Positions 1 through 7,545 of a stretch of DNA of 44,023 nt are shown piece after piece. The translations under genes were made by a program, and so were the position numbers. Source of the stretch: Clostridia bacterium (GTDB lineage: Bacteria; Bacillota; Clostridia; Christensenellales; CAG-138); the NCBI GenBank assembly GCA_017438865.1, contig JAFRUN010000067.1:1-44023 (forward strand), in the 5' to 3' direction. Below the pieces are notes generated by a model. The model saw only the letters and a program-made list of their open reading frames with translations. It ran no database searches and was not told the origin of the DNA. How positions within the stretch are numbered: the stretch's first letter is position 1; every line of letters starts with the position of its first letter.

Positions 1-1041
1 AAGGCGGACTTCGTTTGCGTCACCGGCACGAACGGCAAAACGACCTGCACGGCGCTGACCGGCGAGCTCTTCAAGGCGGCGGGCAGAACGACCTTCGTGC
101 TCGGCAACATCGGCGTCGCGATCTCGGCGCACGCGCTCGAAACGAAGCCCGGCGACGTCGTCGTGGCGGAGACCGCCGCGCTGCAACTCGAAGGCAACGT
201 CCGCTTCCATGCGAAGGCGGCGGGCGTGTGCAACATCACGCCGGACCATCTCGACCATTTCGGCACGATGGAAAACTACATCGAAGCGAAGGCGAAGATC
301 CTCGACAATCAGACCGCGGACGATTACGCGGTGCTGAACTGGGACGACGAAACGGTCCGCGGCTTTGCGAAAAGGACGCCGGCGCATGTGCTGTACTTCT
401 CGCGCAAGACCGAGGTCGAAAACGGTATGTTCGTGCGCGACGGCATCCTCGTGTACCGCATGAACGGCGAAGAGCATACGCTGATGCCCGCCGACGAGAT
501 CCGCATCCCCGGCGCGCACAACCTCGAAAACGCCATGCTCTGCGCGCTTCTGGGACTTTCGCAGGGGATCGCGCCGGAAACGATCCGCGAGGTCTTCCGC
601 ACCTTTGCGGGCGTCGAGCACCGCATCGAGTACGTCTGCACGAAGCAGGGCGTGGACTACATCAACGATTCGAAGGGCACGAACCCGGCGAGCACGATCC
701 GCGCGATCGAGGCGATGAAGAAGCCGACCGTCCTGCTTTTGGGCGGCTATGACAAGCACATCGGCTTCGACGAGCTGTTCGACGCGTTCACGCCGATCGT
801 CAAGGCGTGCGTCGTGCTCGGCGATACGAAAAAACAGATTCTGGACTGCGCAAAAGCGCACGGCTATGAGCATCTCATGCATACGGCGGAAACGTTCCGC
901 GACGCGGTGGACAAGGCGCATAACCTTGCGGAGCCGGGCGACTGCGTGCTCTTGAGCCCCGCCTGCGCAAGCTGGGATATGTTTGACAACTACGAAATGC
1001 GCGGAATAGTATTCAAGGAGATCGCGCGCGCATACGAATAA
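1..1041 (+). CDS. murD: UDP-N-acetylmuramoyl-L-alanine:D-glutamate ligase MurD, 5' truncated by window edge
   Basis: Cytoplasmic Mur ligase that adds D-glutamate to UDP-MurNAc-L-Ala with ATP in peptidoglycan precursor synthesis. The frame is open from base 1 and yields 346 residues, so about 100 N-terminal residues (the UDP-binding domain) lie outside the window. Visible motifs: the ATP-binding P-loop GTNGKTT at fragment residues 8-14, the central-domain stretch NITPDHLDH, the NDSKGTNP segment opening the C-terminal domain, and LLLGGYDK. A GTG at 97 is only an internal codon. The gene ends 12 bases before ftsW with that gene's ribosome site (ggagga) between them, so the two are co-transcribed. 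The family assignment is firm; no frameshift is seen in the visible part. Confidence 0.96.
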   Translation, partial: KADFVCVTGTNGKTTCTALTGELFKAAGRTTFVLGNIGVAISAHALETKPGDVVVAETAALQLEGNVRFHAKAAGVCNITPDHLDHFGTMENYIEAKAKILDNQTADDYAVLNWDDETVRGFAKRTPAHVLYFSRKTEVENGMFVRDGILVYRMNGEEHTLMPADEIRIPGAHNLENAMLCALLGLSQGIAPETIREVFRTFAGVEHRIEYVCTKQGVDYINDSKGTNPASTIRAIEAMKKPTVLLLGGYDKHIGFDELFDAFTPIVKACVVLGDTKKQILDCAKAHGYEHLMHTAETFRDAVDKAHNLAEPGDCVLLSPACASWDMFDNYEMRGIVFKEIARAYE

Positions 1042-1053
1042 ACCGGAGGAATC

Positions 1054-2214
1054 ATGGCGGAACAGAAGGCGAAAAAAGAATCGGTATTCAAGCGCATCAA
1101 GAGTCTGCGGTTGACGCGCGGCAAGATGGACTTTTCCATCCTGCTCATGGTTTCCGCGCTTTGCGCGTTCGGCCTCGTCATGATCTTTTCCGCCAGCTAT
1201 TATTACGCGCAGCACTACTCCGGCGCAAACAACGACAGCTTCTATTATCTCAAGAAACAGCTTGTGTATCTGCTGATCGGCTATCCGGTCATGCTGATGG
1301 TTTCGATGATCGATTATCGCCTCATCGAGCGGCTGCGTTCGGTGTTTCTCGCGGTTTCGATCCTGCTGCTCATTGCGGTGCTCTTGTGGGGACAGGACTT
1401 AAACGGCGGCAAGCGCTGGCTGCCTGTCGCCGGCATCACGATCCAGCCGAGTGAGCTTGCAAAGTTCGGTCTGATGATCTTCATGTGCTCGTACATGTCG
1501 CGACACAAGAATGAGATGCACACGTTCCGCTTCGGCATGCTGCCCATGCTGATCGCCATCGGCTTTATCGCCGGGCTCGTCATGCTGCAGCCGAACATGT
1601 CCATGGCGGTCATCATCGGCTTCATCGGCGTCGTTCTTCTGTATCTCGGCGGATGCGATCTCAAGCAGCTGATCATCCTCGGCGTGATCGCGATCATCGG
1701 CTTCTTTGTGCTGGCGACGATGGCGGACTACCGCATGGACCGACTGCGCTCGTTTTCCAACCCCGAAGCCGACAAGCTCGGCAGCGGCTATCAGCTTCTG
1801 CAGTCGTACTACGCGATCGGCTCCGGCGGATTCTTCGGGAAGGGACTGAACAACAGCTATCAGAAGCTGCTGTATATGACCTACGGCGAATCGGACTTCA
1901 TCTTTGCGATCCTGTGCGAGGAGTTCGGCTTCATCGGCGGACTCATCGTGATCCTGATGTACGCGTGGATCGTGTTCCGCGGCATCGTGATCTCGATGCG
2001 CTGCCGCGACCGGTTCGGCAGTCTTCTCGCCGCGGGCATCTCGATCGTTTTCGGGTTCCAGGTGTTCGTCAACATCGGCGTCGTCACGGGGCTGCTGCCG
2101 ACCACCGGACAGTCGCTTCCGTTTATTTCGGCAGGGGGAACGTCGCTGATCGTCTTCCTTGCCGCAATGGGACTTCTTCTGAGCATCTCGCGCGACCTGA
2201 ACCCGCGGACATAA
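1054..2214 (+). CDS. ftsW: FtsW, SEDS-family septal peptidoglycan glycosyltransferase
   Basis: Polytopic membrane protein of 386 residues from the SEDS (FtsW/RodA/SpoVE) family, which polymerises lipid II at the septum with a class B penicillin-binding protein. A basic N-terminal tail of about 24 residues is followed by many hydrophobic helices. Family landmarks are the LNGGKRWL segment, the QPSELAK loop, the large extracytoplasmic loop ending in YGESDFIFAILCEEFGF, and the C-terminal LLPTTGQSLPFISAGGTS signature. The start ATG is set by a ggagga site just upstream. It sits between murD and murA in the division cluster. SpoVE, a sporulation paralogue of similar length, cannot be excluded from sequence alone, but the context favours the vegetative role. 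Confidence 0.95.
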   Translation: MAEQKAKKESVFKRIKSLRLTRGKMDFSILLMVSALCAFGLVMIFSASYYYAQHYSGANNDSFYYLKKQLVYLLIGYPVMLMVSMIDYRLIERLRSVFLAVSILLLIAVLLWGQDLNGGKRWLPVAGITIQPSELAKFGLMIFMCSYMSRHKNEMHTFRFGMLPMLIAIGFIAGLVMLQPNMSMAVIIGFIGVVLLYLGGCDLKQLIILGVIAIIGFFVLATMADYRMDRLRSFSNPEADKLGSGYQLLQSYYAIGSGGFFGKGLNNSYQKLLYMTYGESDFIFAILCEEFGFIGGLIVILMYAWIVFRGIVISMRCRDRFGSLLAAGISIVFGFQVFVNIGVVTGLLPTTGQSLPFISAGGTSLIVFLAAMGLLLSISRDLNPRT

Positions 2215-2271
2215 GCACATTCCCGTTCCGCATCGCATAAGATGCAGTATCATGCGGAAGGGACTTTGAAG

Positions 2272-3552
2272 ATGTCAAACTGGCTTGTGCGCGGCGGCGC
2301 GGTCCTGAGGGGGACGGTCCCGGTCCAGGGATCGAAGAACGCGGCGCTGCCGATTCTTGCGGCGACGCTGCTTGTCGAGGAGTCGATCCGGCTTCTGAAC
2401 TGCCCGGCGATCCGGGACGCGGAGAATATGCTCCGTATCCTCGAAACGCTCGGCTGCACGGTGAAGCGCGAGGGGGACGCGCTGATCGTCGACAGCCGCA
2501 CGGCGGACCGTTTCGTTCTGCCGACGGCGCTTTCCGGCGAGCTGCGCTCCTCGATCTTTCTGCTCGGCTCGGTGCTCTCGCGCTTTTCGGAGGCGGACGC
2601 CCCGTACCCGGGCGGGTGCGTGATCGGCAACCGTCCGATCGACCTGCATCTGGAAGGACTCCGGCGGCTGAACGCCGGCATCGAGGAACAGGGCGGACGC
2701 ATCCGCTGCACGGGCGGCAGCTTGAAAGGCGCGGTCGTGGATCTCAGCTATCCGAGCGTCGGCGCGACCGAGAACATCATGCTCGCCGCGTGCCGCGCGA
2801 AGGGCACGACGACGATCCGCAACGCGGCGTGCGAGCCGGAGATCTTTGACTTACAACAGTTTTTATGCGCCTGCGGATTTCTGGTTCGGGGCGCGGGCAC
2901 GCCGACGGTCACGATCGACGGCGTAAAAAAAGGACACGGCGCGAGCTACCGCATCATGCCGGACCGCATCGCGGCGGGGACGTACCTTGTCGGCGCGGCG
3001 ATCACCGGCGGCGACGTCACGGTCGCCGGCATGCAGCCGGAAACCGTCGATCCGCTGCTCAATAAGCTCGCCGAATGCGGATGCGAGGTCACGAAAAACA
3101 GCGATTCGGTGCGCGTTCGCGCAAAGGATCGCATCCGCGCGGTCGGCTTTACCGAAACGAGACCGTATCCGGGGTTTCCCACCGACCTACAGCCGCAGCT
3201 CTTCAGCTTGCTTTCGCGTGCGGACGGGACCTCGGTTCTCACGGAGAACGTGTTTGAAAGCCGGTTCCGGCACGCGCAGGAGCTGAAAAAGATGGGTGCG
3301 AAGAACCGCATCCTCGACCGCACGGCGATCATCACCGGCACGGACCGGCTGCACGGAGCGGACGTCACGGCGCACGACCTGCGCGGCGGCGCGGCGCTGG
3401 TGCTTGCGGGGCTCTCGGCGGAGGGCGAAACGCAGATCCGGTTTGCGGAGCGGATCGAGCGCGGCTATGAACGAATGGACAGCGTGATCGCGTCCCTGTG
3501 CGGAACGATCGCACGAAAGGAAAAAGACATTGGCGAAGAAGAACAAGCGTGA
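2272..3552 (+). CDS. murA: UDP-N-acetylglucosamine 1-carboxyvinyltransferase MurA (copy 1, division cluster)
   Basis: Catalyses the first committed step of peptidoglycan synthesis, transfer of enolpyruvate from PEP to UDP-GlcNAc; this is the fosfomycin target. The protein has 426 residues, the usual size. The catalytic Cys is present at about residue 116 in PGGCVIGNRP, the substrate-binding GSKNAA is near residue 20, and the C-terminal DLRGGAALVLAG carries the conserved Arg. I chose ATG 2272 over ATG 2242 because a ggaaggg site lies at the right distance before it and the resulting N-terminus (MSNWLVRGG) matches the family. The end overlaps the start of ftsQ. A second MurA with an intact Cys lies at 29366-30646, an arrangement typical of Gram-positive bacteria. 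Confidence 0.95.
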   Translation: MSNWLVRGGAVLRGTVPVQGSKNAALPILAATLLVEESIRLLNCPAIRDAENMLRILETLGCTVKREGDALIVDSRTADRFVLPTALSGELRSSIFLLGSVLSRFSEADAPYPGGCVIGNRPIDLHLEGLRRLNAGIEEQGGRIRCTGGSLKGAVVDLSYPSVGATENIMLAACRAKGTTTIRNAACEPEIFDLQQFLCACGFLVRGAGTPTVTIDGVKKGHGASYRIMPDRIAAGTYLVGAAITGGDVTVAGMQPETVDPLLNKLAECGCEVTKNSDSVRVRAKDRIRAVGFTETRPYPGFPTDLQPQLFSLLSRADGTSVLTENVFESRFRHAQELKKMGAKNRILDRTAIITGTDRLHGADVTAHDLRGGAALVLAGLSAEGETQIRFAERIERGYERMDSVIASLCGTIARKEKDIGEEEQA

Positions 3553-4912
3553 CGAAGAACGGGCGAGCTTCCTGTTCGACGACGACGCGGGCAGGGATCG
3601 GGATACGATCGACCTGTTCGGACCGGACGACGACGCGTTTGACGAGCCGGACGAGGAGCCGGACGACGAATCGGTCGGACCGGACGAAGAGGATCCCGCG
3701 CACGAACCGGACAAGCCGGAAAAAACGGACGGAGCGGACAAGCGGTCCGAGACGCCCGCATTTCGCTTCGACCGGTACGGACGCCGCATCGGAAACAAAA
3801 AAGCGCGGTACGGCAAGCGCAAGAACGCGCCGAAGGCGACGACCACCGTCGTCGAAAACGAAACCGTTGCAAAGCGCGAATACGACGACGCCCGTGCGCG
3901 AAGCGAAGCACGCGCCAAAAAACGCGCCCGCGAAGAGGCGAAAAAGGCGGCGTTGCGGAAGGCGGAGCGCCGCAAACGGCGGCAGCGCAGCTTTTCGACC
4001 ATGGTGCTGGGACTGATCGCCGTCGCGGTGCTTCTGGGACTCACATGGTTTGTGACGCGGCTGCAGAAGGTCAACGTGCCGTTCGTGCCGGAGGGATACA
4101 CCGCGCAGCAGATCGCCGATCTGTCGGGATTGAGCGCCAGGATCGGCAGGCGCAGCGCGCTTCTGATCAGCACACGCGACGTCGAAAAACACATCCGCGA
4201 GGCGGACACCTATCTTGACGCGACCGTCCGGTACGCCTTCCCGTCCACGATCACGATCACGGTGAGCAAGCGCGAGGAGGCGGCGTGCGTCCGCTGGGGC
4301 CCGCAGAACGAGTACCTTGCGATCATCGACGAAAACGGCACGGTGCTGAACGCGGCGGCGGAAACGGCGAGCGGACTGCTGATCGCCGACGGCATGAACA
4401 TCTCCAGCGCGGTCAACGGCGCGCGGCTCGGCGACACGAGCGACATTCAGGTCGCCGCGCTGATCCGGCTTCTCGGAAAGCTCAAGGAGCTGGGGATCCT
4501 CGAGCGCACCCCGCGCATCAACCGCATCGACATGACGGAGCTGATGCAGATCCGCATGTATGTGGAGGGCGCGCCGTATACGATCGAGGTCGGCGACACC
4601 TCGAACCTCGAAACGAAGCTGATGCTTCTGCAGAAGCACTGGGCGGAGATCATGGACGAGGCGGCGTCGTTCATCCGCAGCGGCAAGACCACCGCCACGA
4701 TCTATCTTTACAGCAAGGGCGGCGTCAACATCTCGCCTTACGAATCGGGCTATATGCTTCCGACGCTTGCGCCGGCGAGTTTTGCGCCGGTCACGCCCTC
4801 GCCGGACGGCGAGCCGAGCGCACCGCCGGAGGATCAGCCGACCGACGATTCCTACGGGCAGCAGCCCGCGGCGACGCCCATGCCGCATCAGGACAACCCG
4901 TTTACAGGTTAA
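3530..4912 (+). CDS. ftsQ: Cell-division protein FtsQ/DivIB with a long charged cytoplasmic tail
   Basis: Bitopic division protein that links the early and late divisome through FtsL/FtsB partners. One membrane helix lies near residues 158-176. It is followed by a POTRA-type region (about 180-250, VNVPFVPEGYTAQQI) and the FtsQ/DivIB beta domain (VRYAFPSTITITVSKRE, LAIIDENGTVL), then a Pro/Ser-rich C-terminal tail. The start is TTG at 3530, nine bases after an aaagg site and overlapping the end of murA by 23 bases. Unusual: the cytoplasmic tail is about 155 residues, first strongly acidic (15-70) and then strongly basic (85-153), much longer than in most DivIB proteins. The family call is good; the tail's function is unknown. 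Confidence 0.9.
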   Translation: MAKKNKRDEERASFLFDDDAGRDRDTIDLFGPDDDAFDEPDEEPDDESVGPDEEDPAHEPDKPEKTDGADKRSETPAFRFDRYGRRIGNKKARYGKRKNAPKATTTVVENETVAKREYDDARARSEARAKKRAREEAKKAALRKAERRKRRQRSFSTMVLGLIAVAVLLGLTWFVTRLQKVNVPFVPEGYTAQQIADLSGLSARIGRRSALLISTRDVEKHIREADTYLDATVRYAFPSTITITVSKREEAACVRWGPQNEYLAIIDENGTVLNAAAETASGLLIADGMNISSAVNGARLGDTSDIQVAALIRLLGKLKELGILERTPRINRIDMTELMQIRMYVEGAPYTIEVGDTSNLETKLMLLQKHWAEIMDEAASFIRSGKTTATIYLYSKGGVNISPYESGYMLPTLAPASFAPVTPSPDGEPSAPPEDQPTDDSYGQQPAATPMPHQDNPFTG

Positions 4913-4918
4913 ATAGTT

Positions 4919-4956
4919 CGGTCTGTTGAAACATTGTTTCAACAGACCGTTTTTTT
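4919..4956 (+). terminator. Rho-independent terminator after ftsQ
   Basis: A perfect 14-bp stem (4919-4932 with 4936-4949) around a three-base loop is followed by seven T residues. It begins six bases after the ftsQ stop and closes the murD-ftsW-murA-ftsQ operon. Confidence 0.93.
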
Positions 4957-5156
4957 CGGCTTCTGCCTGTCATACTGCGCATTCCCGGGCGGCGGAAGCC
5001 GCAGGGAGTCAAATCCGCCGTGCATGTCGCCGGATTTGACAGATTTGTGTGATACTTGTTCTTCCGGATTACGCGCCGAACGGCGACGCCGTTCGTTGTC
5101 CGGTCGGATTGACAAAGTAAAGGCAGGGACGTGCATGGCATGTCCTTTTTTTGCGC
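4957..5156. other. Convergent intergenic gap with two palindromes, no gene seen
   Basis: About 200 bases between the ftsQ terminator and the rpsR terminator hold no convincing open frame with a ribosome site. The region contains a 10-bp inverted repeat with a 13-base loop (5008-5017 with 5031-5040) and a 19-base near-perfect palindrome (5077-5095, centre A). A TTGACA-like hexamer near 5109 has no convincing -10 partner. This may be a degraded intergenic repeat or a structured RNA; nothing in the sequence decides between them. Confidence 0.5.
5008..5040. repeat. Imperfect-loop inverted repeat in the ftsQ-rpsR gap
   Basis: gtcaaatccg at 5008-5017 is the exact reverse complement of cggatttgac at 5031-5040, giving a 10-bp stem with a 13-base loop. 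No T-tract follows on either strand, so it is not an ordinary terminator. No other copy was noticed in the window. Confidence 0.6.
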
Positions 5157-5184
5157 AAAAAAACGGAACCCTTTCGGGTTCCGT
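5157..5184 (-). terminator. Rho-independent terminator after rpsR
   Basis: A nine-bp stem (5163-5171 with 5176-5184) with loop tttc on the + strand is followed, on the minus strand, by seven T residues (5157-5163). It lies about 30 bases beyond the rpsR stop and closes the rpsF-ssb-rpsR operon. Confidence 0.88.
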
Positions 5185-5215
5185 GCTAAGCGGTCTTGTT
5201 GTGACTGATTGGTTC

Positions 5216-5458
5216 TTACTCTGCGCAGTAGGGCAGCAGAGCCATGATCCGCGCGCGCTTGATCGCGACCGCGAGATCGCGCTGATGCTCGGCGCACACG
5301 CCGGACATACGGCGGGGCATGATCTTTCCGCTCTCGGAAATGAAGCCCTGCAGCTTTTTGATGTCCTTATAATCAATGGATGTGGCCTTCTCAACGCAAA
5401 AACGGCAAACTTTGCGTCTGCTTCTCGGACGACGGGGACGCAGTTTACGATCTTCCAT
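5216..5458 (-). CDS. rpsR: 30S ribosomal protein S18
   Basis: Small-subunit protein of 80 residues that binds 16S rRNA together with S6 on the platform of the 30S subunit. The diagnostic core is the CRFC motif followed by [19 protein letters not shown] and a basic C-terminal helix with [15 protein letters not shown]. The Cys residues (CRFC and GVC) suggest the zinc-binding form, an inference. A strong aggaggc site precedes the ATG. It is the last gene of rpsF-ssb-rpsR, 24 bases after the ssb stop. Length and sequence are normal. Confidence 0.97.
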   Translation of the reverse strand: MEDRKLRPRRPRSRRKVCRFCVEKATSIDYKDIKKLQGFISESGKIMPRRMSGVCAEHQRDLAVAIKRARIMALLPYCAE

Positions 5459-5482
5459 GTGATGCCTCCTAAAAATTGATGA

Positions 5483-5902
5483 TTAAAACGGTAAGTCGTC
5501 GGAATTGATGTCCGTGAATCCGGCAAGATCCTGCGCGGGCGCCTGCGGACGCGGTGCGGAATAACCGCTGCCGGAATCGTCTGCGCTCTTGGGCGTCAGG
5601 AACTCGACCTCATCTGCCGAGACGTCAAGCGACATACGGGTGGTGCCGTCCTTCGCTTCGTAGGTCCGCGCCTGCAGCTCGCCGATGACGGCGACCTTGC
5701 GTCCCTTCTGCAGGTAACGCGCGCAGGTGTCGCCCAGCTGCCGCCAGGCGTTGATGCGGAAAAAGTCGGTTTGCTTTTCTCCGCTCTGGTTTGCGAAGCG
5801 CCGGTTGACGGCGATCGTGAAGGTGCAGATGGTCACGCCGCTGGGCGTGCTGCGCACTTCGGGATCATGTGTCAGGTTGCCGATCAAAGTAATCTTATTC
5901 AT
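5483..5902 (-). CDS. ssb: Single-stranded DNA-binding protein SSB
   Basis: OB-fold protein of 139 residues that coats single-stranded DNA in replication, recombination and repair. The N-terminal MNKITLIGNLTHDPEVR, the FFRINAWRQLGDTCARYLQKGRKVAVIGEL core and the acidic C-terminal tip DDLPF, which docks partner proteins, are all present, joined by a Gly/Pro/Ala/Gln-rich linker. A ggagg site precedes the ATG. Its place between rpsF and rpsR is a classical bacterial arrangement, and expression is probably from the promoter upstream of rpsF. Confidence 0.97.
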   Translation of the reverse strand: MNKITLIGNLTHDPEVRSTPSGVTICTFTIAVNRRFANQSGEKQTDFFRINAWRQLGDTCARYLQKGRKVAVIGELQARTYEAKDGTTRMSLDVSADEVEFLTPKSADDSGSGYSAPRPQAPAQDLAGFTDINSDDLPF

Positions 5903-5944
5903 GCTTTCGATTTCCTCCGTTCTTTCGTGCTGTTACTTTGGTTC

Positions 5945-6232
5945 TTATGCTTCCTTGCGAGTGACCATGTAGCGCATGAGCCGTTCATCGTTGCGCATGT
6001 TGCGCTCCAGCTCACGGGGCAGTTCCGGATTCGCGGAAAAGACGACCAGAACATAATAGCCCTCGGTCTTGTAGTCGATCGGGTACGCGAGGCGACGCTT
6101 GCCCCATACCTCGGTCTTCTCGATCTCGCCGCCGTTTGCGGTGATAATGTCGGCAAACTTATCCATGACGACCTTATCCGCTTCTTCATCAAGTTCGGGC
6201 GTGATCACGTACAAAACTTCGTACTGATTCAT
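5945..6232 (-). CDS. rpsF: 30S ribosomal protein S6
   Basis: Ribosomal protein of 95 residues that forms a heterodimer with S18 on 16S rRNA. The sequence MNQYEVLYVITPELDEE, the WGKRRLAYPIDYKTEGYYVLVVF core and RLMRYMVTR are typical. The frame extends far upstream without a stop, but the ATG at 6232 follows a strong aaggaggtg site and gives the family N-terminus. It is the first gene of its operon, 42 bases before ssb, with a clear promoter (6297-6325) and a structured 5' leader. Confidence 0.97.
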   Translation of the reverse strand: MNQYEVLYVITPELDEEADKVVMDKFADIITANGGEIEKTEVWGKRRLAYPIDYKTEGYYVLVVFSANPELPRELERNMRNDERLMRYMVTRKEA

Positions 6233-6246
6233 GTGTTTCACCTCCT

Positions 6247-6290
6247 TGTGGACTTGTGGCCTTCTTCTGAAGGCAAGAAGGACCGTTAGC
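6247..6290 (-). promoter_or_regulatory. Structured 5' leader of rpsF with two competing hairpins
   Basis: Between the promoter and the rpsF ribosome site the minus-strand RNA can form either ccttctt/aagaagg (6260-6266 with 6275-6281) or, inside the same bases, gccttc/gaaggc around an agaa loop. The two share sequence and exclude each other. S6:S18 is known in other bacteria to bind its own mRNA leader for feedback control. Whether this leader carries that exact motif cannot be settled by eye. Confidence 0.4.
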
Positions 6291-6296
6291 TTTCGT

Positions 6297-6325
6297 ACTA
6301 TATCACATCTTTTTCGGGAATGCAA
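6297..6325 (-). promoter_or_regulatory. Promoter of rpsF-ssb-rpsR
   Basis: On the minus strand TTGCAT (6320-6325), a 17-base spacer and TATAGT (6297-6302), with a TG just before the -10 hexamer (extended -10). Predicted start is near 6290, giving a leader of about 58 bases. Confidence 0.75.
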
Positions 6326-6374
6326 GGACTTTTTTCGGTTTTTTTCATGCGGCGCAGCCGCGTAAATGATTGGA

Positions 6375-6403
6375 TTGTATTCCGTCCTTCCTTGTGATAC
6401 AAT
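6375..6403 (+). promoter_or_regulatory. Promoter of holA placing the transcript start at the ATG
   Basis: TTGTAT (6375-6380), 17-base spacer, TACAAT (6398-6403). The expected +1, about seven bases past the -10, falls at or next to the holA ATG (6410). No Shine-Dalgarno sequence is present between them. Confidence 0.6.
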
Positions 6404-6409
6404 AGAACC

Positions 6410-7396
6410 ATGAACGAGAGCGAACTGTACAAACTGACAAACGCACGCATGCTGTCCGGCGCGTACCTTTTTGAGGGCGCGGAAGAACTGACCAAGCAGC
6501 AGGCGATCGACCGGATCACGGCGCTTCTGAACCCCGGCTTTACGGACCTGAACCTCAAGCGGCTGAAGGAACCGGACGTCTCCGCCGTGCTCGACGCCGT
6601 GCACGCCGTGCCGGTGTTCGACACGCTGTGCGTCACGGTGTTCACCGGGTTCGACGACGCAGTGCTCTTTGACGCGCTCGAACAGCGCAAGGCGACGGAC
6701 GCGCTGTTCCGTTCGGAGGGCAGCGTCGTGCTGTTCGTGCGCCGCGGCAAGGGGAAGGAAACGCCGTTTTCGAAGCTCTTTGCGGAAAAGGGCCGGCTGG
6801 TGTCGTTCGACGCGCTCACGGAGGACCGCGCGCAGAACATGGTTTCGATCCTGTGCGCGCGGCGCGGGGTGCGGCTCGACCGGCCGGAGGCGTACGAGCT
6901 GGTGAACATGGTCGGCACCGACGCGTACCGGCTGGAAAACGAGGTGTCGAAGCTCTGCGATTACGTCGGAAACGGCAGAACGATCACGCGGGACGTCCTG
7001 CGATTCGTCGTCACGCCGTCGGTCGAATACGAGGTCTTTCCGATGCTGAACGCGCTGCTTCTCGGCAACAAAAAGACCGCGATGCGCATGCTGACCGAAG
7101 CGATCAGGGACGGCAAGGAAAATCCGCTCAAGGTCGCGGCGTTCCTCGAAGGGCGCTTGAAGCAGATGCTGATCGCAAAGGAGCTGCTCGAAGACAAGCG
7201 TCCGCGTCCGGAGATTCTGAAGACGCTCGGCGGCAGTCCGAAGGCGGCGGAAATGACGATCAAAAACGCGCAGAAATTCCCGCTTCAAAAGCTGAAAAAC
7301 GCCGTCGCCGCCTTTGCGGAGATCAACGCCCGCATGAAGCAGGGGCTTCTGAACGAAGACGACGCCCTGATCCTTGCGATCTACAGAAGCTTCTGA
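6410..7396 (+). CDS. holA: DNA polymerase III delta subunit HolA
   Basis: Clamp-loader subunit that opens the beta clamp; 328 residues, normal for HolA. The N-terminal fold region (AYLFEGAEELTKQQAID) is followed by RKATDALFRSEGSVVLFV, the AEKGRLVSFDALTEDRAQNMV region, ELVNMVGTDAYRLENEVSKLCDYV typical of the lid domain, and the C-terminal collar (FLEGRLKQMLIAKELL ... DDALILAIYRSF). The start ATG has no ribosome site, and the promoter -10 ends only six bases upstream, so the message is probably leaderless. It is a single-gene unit ended by a hairpin at 7404. Assignment rests on the whole-length pattern, since the family lacks a short catalytic motif. Confidence 0.9.
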   Translation: MNESELYKLTNARMLSGAYLFEGAEELTKQQAIDRITALLNPGFTDLNLKRLKEPDVSAVLDAVHAVPVFDTLCVTVFTGFDDAVLFDALEQRKATDALFRSEGSVVLFVRRGKGKETPFSKLFAEKGRLVSFDALTEDRAQNMVSILCARRGVRLDRPEAYELVNMVGTDAYRLENEVSKLCDYVGNGRTITRDVLRFVVTPSVEYEVFPMLNALLLGNKKTAMRMLTEAIRDGKENPLKVAAFLEGRLKQMLIAKELLEDKRPRPEILKTLGGSPKAAEMTIKNAQKFPLQKLKNAVAAFAEINARMKQGLLNEDDALILAIYRSF

Positions 7397-7403
7397 ACGA
7401 TAC

Positions 7404-7429
7404 AAAAGACCGCGCAGAGCGGCCTTTTT
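7404..7429 (+). terminator. Terminator after holA
   Basis: The ccgc/gcgg core with loop gcaga extends outward through a G-C pair and an aaaa/tttt pairing with one mismatch, ending in five T residues. It lies just after the holA stop and can work in either direction. Confidence 0.65.
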
Positions 7430-7471
7430 CAGATTAAACCGATGGTTGCGTGAAAACAACCGAAGAACCCT

Positions 7472-7500
7472 TTTCAACAGGCGTACGGCTGTGATATACT
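7472..7500 (+). promoter_or_regulatory. Extended -10 promoter of tldD-pmbA
   Basis: TATACT at 7495-7500 with TG one base upstream (extended -10). The -35 position holds only tttcaa (7472-7477), a weak match. The distance to the tldD ATG is 45 bases. Confidence 0.5.
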
Positions 7501-7545
7501 TTTCTTAATCGGTCTGAGACCCGAATAACGAAAAGGAGTGTGCAG

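Noticed and set aside
5100-5140. TTGACA at about 5109 as a promoter for a gene toward rpsR
   Set aside because: No -10 hexamer at 16-18 bases and no open frame with a ribosome site follows on the + strand.
6410-7396. holA start further downstream to gain a ribosome site
   Set aside because: Internal ATG codons would remove conserved N-terminal fold residues; the promoter position supports the first ATG.
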